From Roseburia porci (GTDB lineage: Bacteria > Bacillota > Clostridia > Lachnospirales > Lachnospiraceae): a DNA stretch of 64,000 nt. The translations under genes and the position numbers were made by a program. Each line of letters begins with the position of its first letter. The stretch's first letter is position 1. The notes under the pieces were generated by a model. That model had not been told where the DNA came from, made no database searches, and saw only the letters and a list, made by a program, of their open reading frames with translations. The DNA lies in the NCBI RefSeq assembly GCF_009695765.1, contig NZ_VUNI01000010.1:30144-94143 (forward strand). Direction: 5' to 3'. Shown in pieces: positions 55,177 to 64,000 of this stretch.

Positions 55177-58100
55177 ACTTTTATAACCTCCTGTAGCCGG
55201 AAGGAATAGATCAGACATTCCTTCACTGCTTTTTCCTGTTCTTCTGTTGAAAATACCCGTTTTAAAGCATCTGCATACAGGCGGAGCTGTGTCTCATAAC
55301 GTTCCACCAGTTCCTCTGCTTTTTTTACCCGGTCGGTTTTATAATCCATTAATACAATATGTCCCTCTTCCAACCAGAACACATCGATAATTCCCTGAAT
55401 CAAAGCTCCTTCATAATCCATTACAAATGGTTTCTCACGGAAAAGCAAGCCTGCCTGATCTGCAACAGCCATCCGAAATGCCAGATCTGACTGTACAAAA
55501 TGAATAATAAGCTCCGGAATCACAAGCATTCTCATATCCTTCGTGATCTTCTCTTCGCGCTCCATTCTGTCCAGTTCTTTTGAAACAAATGTCCCAACTG
55601 CCTGTATATCCGTTCTGTCAATCTCACAGATTGAAGCAAAATCCAGACATTCCATCACACGGTGCACTGCCGTACCACGAAGTGCTCCCTGAGCTCCTCC
55701 CTCCTCTTTTTCTGAAGTTTCCTGCTGCATAAAAGCAGGAATATAGCTCTCTTTGTCTTCCTTCAGAAAATCCGGTGTTTCCGCTTCCTGCGCATCATAG
55801 GTAAGCACCATGGAGTCATGTTTTAATTCGGATACAGAATACTTACTCTTTTTCCCGGCTTCGCTCTGATACGGATATTCATAATCAAAATCTGCGGTAA
55901 GCTCCTCCATCAGGTGTTCATCTGCATTCTGTACATTTTCCATCAGTTCCTGATAGCCAATCGTAACCTCCGCCATCTCCAAAGCCTGTTCCATAACAAT
56001 CTCCGACGGATCAGCGATCGTAATGTCGTATTTCCCCGGATATGACAAAAGTGCCGGAATAATCCAGTCCATATAGCTTTTTGCTCCGATCCGCTGCCCA
56101 TATCCCAGCTTTTGTCTAGGAAGCGAAGCTCCTGTGTATTTCTGCAGGGTCTGCCCGGCATCTTTTACCGTTCCTGTCAGGATCAGCTTCTCTTTTGCTC
56201 TCGTAAGTGCAACATAAAGAACTCTTAATTCTTCTCCAAGATTCTCAGAAAGAATACGGTTCGCAATCTCGTTTCTGACAAAGCATGGACGCTTCATGCG
56301 GGGGGCACAGGTCTGCTCATACAATCCGATTCCAAGATCCGGATGCAGAACCATGGCATCTCTTGTATCCATCTGGTTAAACTGTTTGTTTATGCCGGAC
56401 ACAAAAACGATTGGAAATTCAAGTCCTTTACTTTTATGGATCGTCATGATATGGACAACATCCTCCTGTTCTCCGATTACCTCTGCCTCTCCAAAATCCA
56501 CATCGTATTTCTGAAGCTGGTCAATATAACGAACAAAATGGAATAACCCTTTATAGCTGGTTGCTTCATAAGCAACTGCTTTTTCAAGAAGCATATTTAA
56601 ATTTGCCTCTCTTTTGATTCCAGCCGGAAGTGATGCCGCATAATTACCATATCTGGTCACATCAAGAATCTCCTGGATCAATTCATGGATCGGTGTATCG
56701 GACACCAGCGCACGAAGTTTTGTATACATGTTCCAGAATTCCAGAAGTTTTCCTTCTTCCGCTTCCTCACAGCTTAAAACTGCCGCTTCCGCAAAAGACA
56801 GATCCGGATGAAGGATACGGATTTCTGCCAGTTCTTCATCCGTCAGACCTGCAATTGCAGATTTTAAGACAGCCGCCATCGGAATATCCTGATATGGATT
56901 ATCGAGAATCTTTAACATATTTAAGACGGTCTGTACCTCACTCGATGCAAAATAACCAGTGGAAGATTCCACGTGTGCCGGAATCCCGCATGCTTCCAGT
57001 GTCTGGGCAAAATCACTGCCCCAGTCCTTTAAGCTTCGGAATAAAATAACAATATCGGAATAGCGGGCCGGCCTGAGTTCTCCTGTCTTTTTATCCGTCA
57101 CCTGCCCGTTTTTCATCAGCTTTTTAATACGTTCTGCAACCATTCTGGCCTCAAGCTGTCTGGAACTTAAATTGCTGATATTCTCCAAAAGCTCTGCCTT
57201 TGTATCAAAAAGCAAAACCTCTGTATGCATATTCTGAGATTCCGGATAATCCGCTCCATAATATAACGCCGCATCTTTATCATATTCAACGTTTCCAAGA
57301 TCACTTCCCATAATCTTGTAAAAAATATCATTTACCGCTTCCACGACTTCTTTCCGGCTTCGGAAATTCTGATGCAGATCAATCCTTTGCGTCTCACTTT
57401 CGCAGGTATCATACGAAGCATACTTTTCCATAAAAAGTTCCGGTCTTGCAAGACGGAATCTGTAAATACTCTGTTTGACATCACCAACCATCAGCATATT
57501 ATACTGCTGCTTCGACATCCGGGAGATCGCACACATAATCTCTTCCTGAACCTGGTTACTGTCCTGATACTCGTCGATCATAATCTCTTCAAACAATTCC
57601 TGAAATTCCTGTGCTGTCGGACGTTGTTCTCTGGTCGTCTCATCCACAAGAATATTCAGTGCAAAATGCTCAATATCATTAAAATCAGCAATTCTTTTCT
57701 CCCGTTTGGTTTTGGCAAGCGTATCCATATATTGAACTGCCACACGGACAAGTTCTTCCACCACAGGCCGCATCCGGTTGAGCTGATCCACCATCTCATC
57801 CAGCGAAATCATAAAATATTTCTTTTTGATCTCGTCAATAGATGCCTTGATTGATTTACGTTCGTTCTGTACGCGCTCCTTTTTTGCTTCATCTCCAGTG
57901 AAATTTCGTATCGCACTTAAATTTCCAAATGAAAGATTCTCCAGAAATGCGGCAATCTGTCCGTATTCTTCCAATTCCTCTACATTAGATAGAAGTTTTA
58001 CATCATTTTCCAGTGTTTCATAATACTTCGCCGGCCCGTCTTCCGCCAATGCCAGAGGGAACAATGCCTGAAAGCATTCTCTTGCATCGATCAGCATCGT

Positions 58101-58766
58101 TTTTGCATATGCCGTGATCTCTTTTATCAGTTCTGTCTGAAGCAGCGCTTCGGCAGAATCCACCCGATACAGGCTGCAAAGGTCTTCCATCCAGCTTTTC
58201 GGCCATGGATTACTCTGCGACAGATGATATATTTTTAACACCATATCCTGAACAGCCTGATCATTCCGCTTTCCGGAATATGCATCAATCAGATATAAAA
58301 AACGTTCATTGTTTTCGGATGCATAGTTTGCCTCAAAAACTTCACTCAGTACATCTTTTTCCAGAAGCTGGATCTCACCCGGATCTGCGATCCTGAAATT
58401 CGGGTCCAGATTGATCTCCTGAAAATGATTCCGCACAACATAAAGACAGAAACTGTCAATGGTTGTGATCTGCGCATTATGGATCAGTGTCAGCTGACGT
58501 TCCAGATTCACATCTTCGCTCTGTGTTTCCCGTAACTTATCAATGGCCGCACCGATCCTCTCTCTCATTTCCGCAGCTGCTGCCTTGGTAAATGTCACAA
58601 CAAGAAGCCGGTCAATGTCTACCGGATGCTTTGGATCTGTAATCTTTTGTATAATTCTCTCTACCAGAACAGCCGTCTTGCCTGAGCCAGCAGCCGCAGA
58701 TACGAGAATATTCCGATTGTCTAATTTAATTACCTGCTGTTGTTCTTTCGTCCAGTTCATACTCAT
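55173..58766 (-). CDS. addA: ATP-dependent helicase/nuclease subunit A
   Basis: A 1197-residue UvrD-type helicase with a C-terminal RecB nuclease; with AddB it processes double-strand breaks for recombination. Walker A is ILVSAAAGSGKT (K30). Helicase motifs include MIDEYQDSNQVQEEI, GDVKQSIYRFR, and VHIMTIHKSKGLEFPIVFV. The nuclease motif is in GIIDVFWLEEGHIVLMDYKTD. Its ATG overlaps the addB stop (ATGA, 4 bp). Length matches AddA of other Firmicutes. Confidence 0.97.
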   Translation of the reverse strand: MSMNWTKEQQQVIKLDNRNILVSAAAGSGKTAVLVERIIQKITDPKHPVDIDRLLVVTFTKAAAAEMRERIGAAIDKLRETQSEDVNLERQLTLIHNAQITTIDSFCLYVVRNHFQEINLDPNFRIADPGEIQLLEKDVLSEVFEANYASENNERFLYLIDAYSGKRNDQAVQDMVLKIYHLSQSNPWPKSWMEDLCSLYRVDSAEALLQTELIKEITAYAKTMLIDARECFQALFPLALAEDGPAKYYETLENDVKLLSNVEELEEYGQIAAFLENLSFGNLSAIRNFTGDEAKKERVQNERKSIKASIDEIKKKYFMISLDEMVDQLNRMRPVVEELVRVAVQYMDTLAKTKREKRIADFNDIEHFALNILVDETTREQRPTAQEFQELFEEIMIDEYQDSNQVQEEIMCAISRMSKQQYNMLMVGDVKQSIYRFRLARPELFMEKYASYDTCESETQRIDLHQNFRSRKEVVEAVNDIFYKIMGSDLGNVEYDKDAALYYGADYPESQNMHTEVLLFDTKAELLENISNLSSRQLEARMVAERIKKLMKNGQVTDKKTGELRPARYSDIVILFRSLKDWGSDFAQTLEACGIPAHVESSTGYFASSEVQTVLNMLKILDNPYQDIPMAAVLKSAIAGLTDEELAEIRILHPDLSFAEAAVLSCEEAEEGKLLEFWNMYTKLRALVSDTPIHELIQEILDVTRYGNYAASLPAGIKREANLNMLLEKAVAYEATSYKGLFHFVRYIDQLQKYDVDFGEAEVIGEQEDVVHIMTIHKSKGLEFPIVFVSGINKQFNQMDTRDAMVLHPDLGIGLYEQTCAPRMKRPCFVRNEIANRILSENLGEELRVLYVALTRAKEKLILTGTVKDAGQTLQKYTGASLPRQKLGYGQRIGAKSYMDWIIPALLSYPGKYDITIADPSEIVMEQALEMAEVTIGYQELMENVQNADEHLMEELTADFDYEYPYQSEAGKKSKYSVSELKHDSMVLTYDAQEAETPDFLKEDKESYIPAFMQQETSEKEEGGAQGALRGTAVHRVMECLDFASICEIDRTDIQAVGTFVSKELDRMEREEKITKDMRMLVIPELIIHFVQSDLAFRMAVADQAGLLFREKPFVMDYEGALIQGIIDVFWLEEGHIVLMDYKTDRVKKAEELVERYETQLRLYADALKRVFSTEEQEKAVKECLIYSFRLQEVIKV

Positions 58767-61700
58767 TCTTTTCTGCTCTCCTGCACTGCCAGTTCTGTCT
58801 GCATCCGGTCAAACACCTCATCTTTTTTCAGATTTTCAAGTGTTCTTACACGATACCCCGGAATCTTCGGGTCCAGTCCACATACGCCCTGATACGGACA
58901 GTAATTACAACTGCTTTCCATACCTGATGTATATGGATTCACACTGATCTTTCCCTGATAAATTTCCCTGCCGCACGTTTCAATTCTTGAGCGCACGAAT
59001 TTCTGGATCAGATCAAATTCCCTTGTCTCCGCCACTTTGGAATTCCGCTCATGAATGGTTCCCTTTTTCGTCAGCTGAACCGGGATCACATCGGATTTTT
59101 CTTCAAATTCATCATCCATCGCCCGGTAAACATCCTCATCCCTGTTCACAAGCCCATCCGGGCACAAAGCCTTTAAGATTGCCTGTTTATATTCTTCCTC
59201 TGAAAGATCTGATTGTTCCTGCATTTCAATAACCGGATCGTCAATATGATAATAAAATATTGCGCCTGGCACCATTTCAAGCTGTGGATGTGCTTTTCTT
59301 TCAAGCTCAATGGCTGCATTCATATAGACAACAAGCTGAAGCTGCATTCCCTGATATATTTTTACGAGATCAAACTTTGTATTTCCCGATTTATAATCAA
59401 TGACCTTCACAAATAACCTGCCATCTTCCTGACAGACATCAAGGCGGTCAATCCTTCCCGTCAGTTTCATCTGTTCCTCTTTATCCAGTTGAAACTGAAT
59501 TGCCTCAAGATCTTCTTCCCTGGAAAAAGAGATTTCAAATTCCGATGGAACAAATCGCCCTTTACGCACCTGCTTTGTCAGAGCCCATATCGTCTGCTGC
59601 AAAATATGCTGCATGCGCTCCAGCTGATGTCTGCTTTCCGCTGCTTCATATGCTTCCGGAACCGAATACTCTGCGACAGCCTGTTCAAATGCTTCTTTTG
59701 CCATGTCATCCCGGATCTCTTCCGGAACTGTGAACCAGTCATATTCCGATTCTTTCAGATGCACACTGTAAATCTGCAATGCCTCATGATAGATATTTCC
59801 CATATCCATTTCCGCAAAACCACAGATATCACGTTCTCTTAACCTCAGTCCGTATTGCAGGAAATGGGCATATGCACACGCTGCAAAACGCTCAAGTCTT
59901 GTGACAGAGCCTTCCAGTGTTCTTCCGTATATTGCCCTGGCAATCGCCCTGCTGATCGGCTCATCTTCATAATGGGCAAACTCTGCCGTAAGAATCTGTT
60001 CGAATGCCTCTTTTCCTTTCTCACTGTCATCCTTAAGAAACCATTTTGCCAGCGCATACCAGTGTTTTTCACGCTCTCCACGAATCAGATAATCCAGTGC
60101 TGCTTCGGGTGTCACATGATCCAGAACCGTTGTAAGTTCCTCTTCCATCTGCACTTTCATATCCGGAAACATTCTTAGTACCGTTCCGATCAGATAGGAA
60201 GGGCGAAGACTCTTTCCATCACGATCCACACAGGCATACGAAAGGTACAGCTTTTCGGATGGCTTGGTCAGGTTCAGATACAGGTAGAATTTCTGTATAA
60301 ATACCTGTTCTCTCGGTCCTGGTGCAAGCTCCATATCATTTTCTGAAAGAATCTGCCTCTCATATTCGGAAATAATGCCGCCCTGTGCTCCTGCTTTTGG
60401 AATAATTCCATCATTAACCCCGATAAAAAACAATGCTCTTACATGATTCAGACGCGTTCTTTCAATATCTCCGATCGTCACACTGTCATATCCGGGCGGA
60501 ATCACTGCAACCTTTGCAGCGTCCAGTCCGGCATCCAGTACTTCCACAAATTCCTGTATCTCCATATGGTCTTCACCAAGAAGACTGTAAATCTTATCAA
60601 AAAGATCCATGACAATGCGATAAATCTGTCCGTATTCTTTCGCTTTTGTCTGCATCCCGGCTTCCAGATACTGCTGTTCCCGCTCGCCAAGCTGCGCTTC
60701 GATTCCAAGTTCTTCGATCAGATGATATAATGCCGTCAGCTGTTCGCCAACGGTAGATTCTTTTTTGTGAAAAACCTGATAGACTGGTGCAAGTGCCCCA
60801 TAAATCTGTCCCCGAAGTTCCTCCATACGCTCAAGATCCGTATTTTGCTTATTACGTGGCATTCTGAGAAATTTTCTGCTCCAAACAGATTTCCCCCGGA
60901 TTCCTGTTGCAAGCACGTAATTTTCCAAACGGTCAATATCTGCTTCCACGATTCCGCAGAAGCCGCACCTTAAATAACGGAACACGGCCTGGTATGAAAA
61001 ATCACTTGAAACAATCTCCAGTGCCGCCCTGATAAATTCAATAAACGGATGAAACAAAATCTCTCTTGTGCGGTCCAGGAAACATGGAATCTGATATTTT
61101 GCAAACACATGCTCCACATAATTGCCATATGTATCCATATCTCCCGTCACGACTGCAATATCTTTATAACGATACCCTTCCTCTCTTACGAGATGACAGA
61201 TTCTGCGCGCCACAAGCAGCATCTCTTCTCTTGGATTTTTCACCGCTGAGATGCCAATCTCCTGAATTTCACCGAATTTTCTCTGATAACTCGGACGAAA
61301 CAGATTCTGTTCCATAAAATACAAGGATGGGGCTTTGGCGAAACGCCATTTTGCTCCATCCGAAAGAATGACAGGTTCCCTGACCTCGACATTCAGCTGT
61401 TCACACATCTTCTGCAATGCCTGTATTGTTTTCTTCGGCATGTGAAAAAGCTCCTGAACGCCCCTGCTCCGGTAAAAGTCTTCCCTGGCATCGATTGTAA
61501 GTGCTACCCAAACAGAATCTGCAAGCACCAGAAGTCTTTGCATAAGTTTCATCTGAACCGGAGTAAAACCGGTAAATTCATCAAAAACGATTACACTGTC
61601 ACGAATAATTTTCGACTGATCTGCCACATCAGAAAGAACCGTCAATATCTCTTCCGCAGTAATATAGCTGTCCTTGATATATTGCTCAAATCCCTGGTAC

Positions 61701-62185
61701 ATCGTAATGACATCTGTCAGTTTTGCTGAAAAAACCTGGGAGCCACGTCCACTTTCCACAAACGCTTTCAGGCATTCCGGTGTAATATTATACTGCATCA
61801 GTTCGGACAAAAGTGATTTTAATTCGCTGATATACCCCATCCGGTTCAGGTTCGGACGCAGTATCGTCAGTTCTTCTTCTTTCTGCTGTGCAACCTTGCG
61901 CAGCACAAGATTCTTTCCTGTCTCTTCCAAAACAGTCAGATTCTTCCTGCCCAGCTCATCAAAAACACGGTATGCAAGACGTGGAAAACTCACTACATCA
62001 ATATTCATGATTGCTTTGTTCGGCGCAAGATCTACCAATTCACGCTGCGTCTGCATCGTAAACTGCTCCGGAACTACAACAAGATAGGTTTTTGTCGGAT
62101 TGGCTCCTGCTTCTTTCACAAGCTGATGATACATATATACGGATTTTCCACTTCCGGAATTTCCCAAAACAAATTGTAAAGACAT
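58763..62185 (-). CDS. addB: ATP-dependent nuclease subunit B
   Basis: A 1140-residue partner of AddA. Walker A is in VLGNSGSGKSVYMY (K14); the body is a UvrD-like fold with few helicase motifs. The C-terminal nuclease has the KVIDYKSGNTKFD motif. The Fe-S cluster cysteines are probably one in FAACAYAHF (about 765) and three in SSCNYCPYQGVCGLD near 1092-1102. RBS AAAGGG precedes the ATG. First of addB-addA-maf. Confidence 0.96.
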   Translation of the reverse strand: MSLQFVLGNSGSGKSVYMYHQLVKEAGANPTKTYLVVVPEQFTMQTQRELVDLAPNKAIMNIDVVSFPRLAYRVFDELGRKNLTVLEETGKNLVLRKVAQQKEEELTILRPNLNRMGYISELKSLLSELMQYNITPECLKAFVESGRGSQVFSAKLTDVITMYQGFEQYIKDSYITAEEILTVLSDVADQSKIIRDSVIVFDEFTGFTPVQMKLMQRLLVLADSVWVALTIDAREDFYRSRGVQELFHMPKKTIQALQKMCEQLNVEVREPVILSDGAKWRFAKAPSLYFMEQNLFRPSYQRKFGEIQEIGISAVKNPREEMLLVARRICHLVREEGYRYKDIAVVTGDMDTYGNYVEHVFAKYQIPCFLDRTREILFHPFIEFIRAALEIVSSDFSYQAVFRYLRCGFCGIVEADIDRLENYVLATGIRGKSVWSRKFLRMPRNKQNTDLERMEELRGQIYGALAPVYQVFHKKESTVGEQLTALYHLIEELGIEAQLGEREQQYLEAGMQTKAKEYGQIYRIVMDLFDKIYSLLGEDHMEIQEFVEVLDAGLDAAKVAVIPPGYDSVTIGDIERTRLNHVRALFFIGVNDGIIPKAGAQGGIISEYERQILSENDMELAPGPREQVFIQKFYLYLNLTKPSEKLYLSYACVDRDGKSLRPSYLIGTVLRMFPDMKVQMEEELTTVLDHVTPEAALDYLIRGEREKHWYALAKWFLKDDSEKGKEAFEQILTAEFAHYEDEPISRAIARAIYGRTLEGSVTRLERFAACAYAHFLQYGLRLRERDICGFAEMDMGNIYHEALQIYSVHLKESEYDWFTVPEEIRDDMAKEAFEQAVAEYSVPEAYEAAESRHQLERMQHILQQTIWALTKQVRKGRFVPSEFEISFSREEDLEAIQFQLDKEEQMKLTGRIDRLDVCQEDGRLFVKVIDYKSGNTKFDLVKIYQGMQLQLVVYMNAAIELERKAHPQLEMVPGAIFYYHIDDPVIEMQEQSDLSEEEYKQAILKALCPDGLVNRDEDVYRAMDDEFEEKSDVIPVQLTKKGTIHERNSKVAETREFDLIQKFVRSRIETCGREIYQGKISVNPYTSGMESSCNYCPYQGVCGLDPKIPGYRVRTLENLKKDEVFDRMQTELAVQESRKE

Positions 62186-62218
62186 TGACCCTTTCTACCT
62201 TTCTGATAACTATATTTA

Positions 62219-62788
62219 TTATCTCACTGCCGAGTCAATATAGTCAATCAGAACCTTTAATGTATGTTCTTCTCCGATCCGGTCCGTATCCAAACACATG
62301 GTATAGTTTCTGCCATCTCCCCAGTGCTCGCCCGTATAATATTTATGAAAAGTACTTCTTTTATCGTCCACTTCATCGATCAGACGAGAGGCTTTTTTCT
62401 CATTCAGTTTCTGAAGTTCCATTGTTCTTTGTACCCGATGTGTTCTGTCACTGTGAAGGAAAAATGACAGACAATCGTCTCTGTCCTGATAGATATAGTT
62501 ACCGCATCTTCCGATCAGAACAAATGACTCTTCTTCAATCAGACTCTTTAAAATATCAAATTCCTTATGCCAGGACTGATCCGTACCATTTTCGATCGCA
62601 ATTGCATAAAGCAGGCTGTTCATTGGTTTTTCAGAAAAAAATGATTCCATTTCATCCAGAATCCCTTTTTCTTTTGCTTTTTCTACCAGAATTTCTTTAT
62701 CATATAATGGAAGATGATAATGTTCTGCAAGTTTTTTCCCGATCTCATGTCCGCCACTTCCTGATTCTCTCGCAATTGTAATAATCAT
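62219..62788 (-). CDS. Cytidylate-kinase-like protein
   Basis: A 189-residue P-loop protein of the cytidylate-kinase-like family. It begins MIITIARESGSGGHEIGKKLAE, the P-loop being RESGSGGHEIG, and has VLIGRCGNYIYQDRDDCLSFFLHSD and a DKRSTFHKYYTG block near a lid. True CMP kinases are larger and differ in the NMP-binding region; the substrate of this family is not established. The ATG at 62788 is chosen by GGGAGG. It lies between lrgB and addB (33-bp gap to addB). Confidence 0.88.
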   Translation of the reverse strand: MIITIARESGSGGHEIGKKLAEHYHLPLYDKEILVEKAKEKGILDEMESFFSEKPMNSLLYAIAIENGTDQSWHKEFDILKSLIEEESFVLIGRCGNYIYQDRDDCLSFFLHSDRTHRVQRTMELQKLNEKKASRLIDEVDDKRSTFHKYYTGEHWGDGRNYTMCLDTDRIGEEHTLKVLIDYIDSAVR

Positions 62789-62810
62789 ATAAAATTCCTC
62801 CCTGTATATC

Positions 62811-63503
62811 CTAATAAATTCCTGCATAAATCATGGACAAAACTACCGTGATCAGTCCGGACACTGCAATCGAAAGACTGCTCATTGCCCCCTCGATCTC
62901 ACCAAGTTCCATCGCTTTTGCCGTACCAACCGCATGGGATGCTGAACCGATCGCAATTCCTTTTGCAATTGGCTCCTCAATCCGGAACAGTTTACAGATA
63001 AATTCTGCTGTAATATTTCCAAATACACCTGTGATGATAATGACAGCCACGGTAATTGTTACCACACCACCAAGCTCTTCGGAAATTCCCATTCCAATTG
63101 CTGTCGTAATTGACTTTGGAAGAAGTGTCACATATTCTGCATGGCTTAACTTAAATAACATCGACAGAACAAGCACACAGGTTACACTTGTGAGTGCTCC
63201 TGACACAATGCCAGCCATGATTGCCCGGATATTTTTCTTTAAAAGTTCAAACTGCTCATATAAAGGTACTGCAAGACATACCGTTGCCGGAGTCAGCAGA
63301 TATGACAGATATTTTGCTCCATTGTTATATGTGTCATAATCAATATGACATACAAGCAGAATAATAATCACTGCTGCAATGGAAAAAAGCAGTGGATTCA
63401 AAAGTGCAATTTTTGTCTTCCGCTTGCACCATACACCAAGTTCATACATCGCAATACTTATCATAACCCCAAAAAACAGGGACTGCATCATTAAATCGTT
63501 CAT
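62811..63503 (-). CDS. lrgB: LrgB-family membrane protein
   Basis: A 230-residue integral membrane protein with about seven helices and family blocks LLTPATVCLAVPLYEQF, SITTAIGMGISEELGG, and GSASHAVGTAKAMELGEIEGAMSSLSI. With LrgA it forms a system first linked to murein-hydrolase export and cell death, and more recently, in relatives, to pyruvate or glycolate movement. RBS AAAGGAG precedes the ATG; the lrgA stop is 1 bp away. Confidence 0.94.
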   Translation of the reverse strand: MNDLMMQSLFFGVMISIAMYELGVWCKRKTKIALLNPLLFSIAAVIIILLVCHIDYDTYNNGAKYLSYLLTPATVCLAVPLYEQFELLKKNIRAIMAGIVSGALTSVTCVLVLSMLFKLSHAEYVTLLPKSITTAIGMGISEELGGVVTITVAVIIITGVFGNITAEFICKLFRIEEPIAKGIAIGSASHAVGTAKAMELGEIEGAMSSLSIAVSGLITVVLSMIYAGIY

Positions 63504-63504
63504 C

Positions 63505-63876
63505 CTAATTCTCCTTTGCTGCCTTTGCTTTCTTCTCTTTACGGATCACCGCCTGTGTAACCACTCCGGATACTCCCATAACAATAATGGTTGAAACCAC
63601 CGTGATTACAGCAACCGGAAGTAAAACCGGCTGTAATACGCCCCAGGATTCCAGCAGACCAACACCTGCCGGAATAAACATAAGCGGCATGATCTCAATC
63701 AGGAATTTGGCCGTATCTTTGACCGCTGAAAGCTTAATGATTCCGGTCTCTAATGCAATAAATAAGATTACAAGTCCATAAATACTTGCCGGAATCGGAA
63801 GTGGGACGATGTATTTTAACACTTCTCCGATAAATGATATGGCAAGTATGATCATAAATTGTCTCAAAAATTTCAT
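63505..63876 (-). CDS. lrgA: LrgA/CidA-family holin-like protein
   Basis: A 123-residue membrane protein with four helices (FMIILAISFIGEVLKYIV, PASIYGLVILFIALETGII, IMPLMFIPAGVGLLESW, VVSTIIVMGVSGVVTQ). MFIPAGVG is a family mark. The ATG at 63876 is used rather than one 48 bp upstream, because it matches the family N-terminus. The ribosome-binding region is part of a perfect hairpin (63888-63904). It heads lrgA-lrgB; no LytTR or LysR regulator gene is seen in the window. Confidence 0.92.
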   Translation of the reverse strand: MKFLRQFMIILAISFIGEVLKYIVPLPIPASIYGLVILFIALETGIIKLSAVKDTAKFLIEIMPLMFIPAGVGLLESWGVLQPVLLPVAVITVVSTIIVMGVSGVVTQAVIRKEKKAKAAKEN

Positions 63877-63887
63877 AATTATAATCC

Positions 63888-63904
63888 GCCTTTCTGCGAA
63901 AGGC
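63888..63904 (-). promoter_or_regulatory. Hairpin at the lrgA ribosome-binding site
   Basis: GCCTTTC-TGC-GAAAGGC is a perfect 7-bp hairpin. On the minus-strand mRNA the downstream arm GAAAGGC is the only Shine-Dalgarno-like sequence before the ATG at 63876, so translation may be restrained. The remaining 96 bases to the window end hold no gene or clear promoter. Confidence 0.5.
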
Positions 63905-64000
63905 ACCAATGCGTCATGAAACACTTTGGCTAACTTCCGCTTTTCTAATTTATATTCCTTCTGATATTATTTACCTATAAGACTGACACACTACAGAACA

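Noticed and set aside
62092..62781. Plus-strand open frame of about 229 codons opposite addB and the kinase-like gene
   Set aside because: Spans two real minus-strand genes; composition is that of an antisense shadow.

Overview
The window is chromosomal DNA of a motile, spore-forming Clostridia bacterium. Gene content and order point to a Lachnospiraceae of the Roseburia/Agathobacter type. This is inferred from gpr-spoIIP beside rpsT-holA, DUF3793 with a flavodoxin, a giant acyl-CoA dehydratase activase, a CBM-GH26-CBM mannanase with a sortase-like tail, a chemoreceptor, PdxST with a MocR regulator, and AddAB. Coding is dense and mostly on the minus strand. I saw no rRNA, tRNA, CRISPR array, insertion sequence or prophage.

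Layout. 1-3 kb: spoIIP (cut by the window edge), gpr, rpsT, holA. 3-5.3 kb: an amino-acid ABC importer whose substrate-binding domain is circularly permuted and fused to the permease, plus its ATPase. 5.4-8.6 kb: nadB-nadC-nadA for de novo NAD, behind a consensus promoter whose -35 lies inside a 20-bp palindrome. 8.6-14.8 kb: one run comEA - response regulator - histidine kinase - GerMN lipoprotein - comEC, joining DNA-uptake genes to a two-component cassette laid out like actinobacterial mtrA-mtrB-lpqB. 14.9-20.1 kb: arginine synthesis, argC - GNAT - argB - argD divergent from argG, with ARG boxes between; a GNAT sits where argJ is usually found. 20.2-25 kb: ABC exporter, GH25 lysozyme and DUF2225 protein. 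25.1-29.1 kb: glnS, a BMP-type binding protein, and a rhomboid-like protein lacking the catalytic serine.

29.4-33.6 kb: a 1423-residue double-ASKHA CoA-dehydratase activase. 33.7-35.6 kb: a frameshifted flavodoxin, DUF3793 and a decayed membrane-protein gene. 35.6-38.6 kb: MocR/PdxR-type regulator divergent from pdxS-pdxT (vitamin B6). 38.7-47.8 kb: secreted GH26 mannanase, then a two-gene unit of a chemoreceptor with a beta-rich insert in its sensor region and an EAL phosphodiesterase with a degenerate GGDEF domain. 47.9-51.2 kb: a cysteine-rich Fur-family regulator, an FlK-like thioesterase and CIRCE-controlled htpG. 51.3-64 kb: a long minus-strand run lrgA, lrgB, cytidylate-kinase-like gene, addB, addA, maf, a small acidic protein, a COG2509 flavoprotein, a PrsA-like foldase and a PAP2 phosphatase.

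The strongest new ideas are: (1) the permuted binding-protein/permease fusion; (2) a mannan-sensing locus pairing the mannanase with a chemoreceptor and c-di-GMP enzyme; (3) a GTTAG-N6-CTAAC operator shared by the cysteine-rich Fur-family gene and the DUF3793-flavodoxin unit; (4) the competence/two-component/GerMN operon with a hairpin over the comEA ribosome-binding site; and (5) a GNAT as possible N-acetylglutamate synthase in the arg operon. All functions are read from sequence and family memory; no database search was run.
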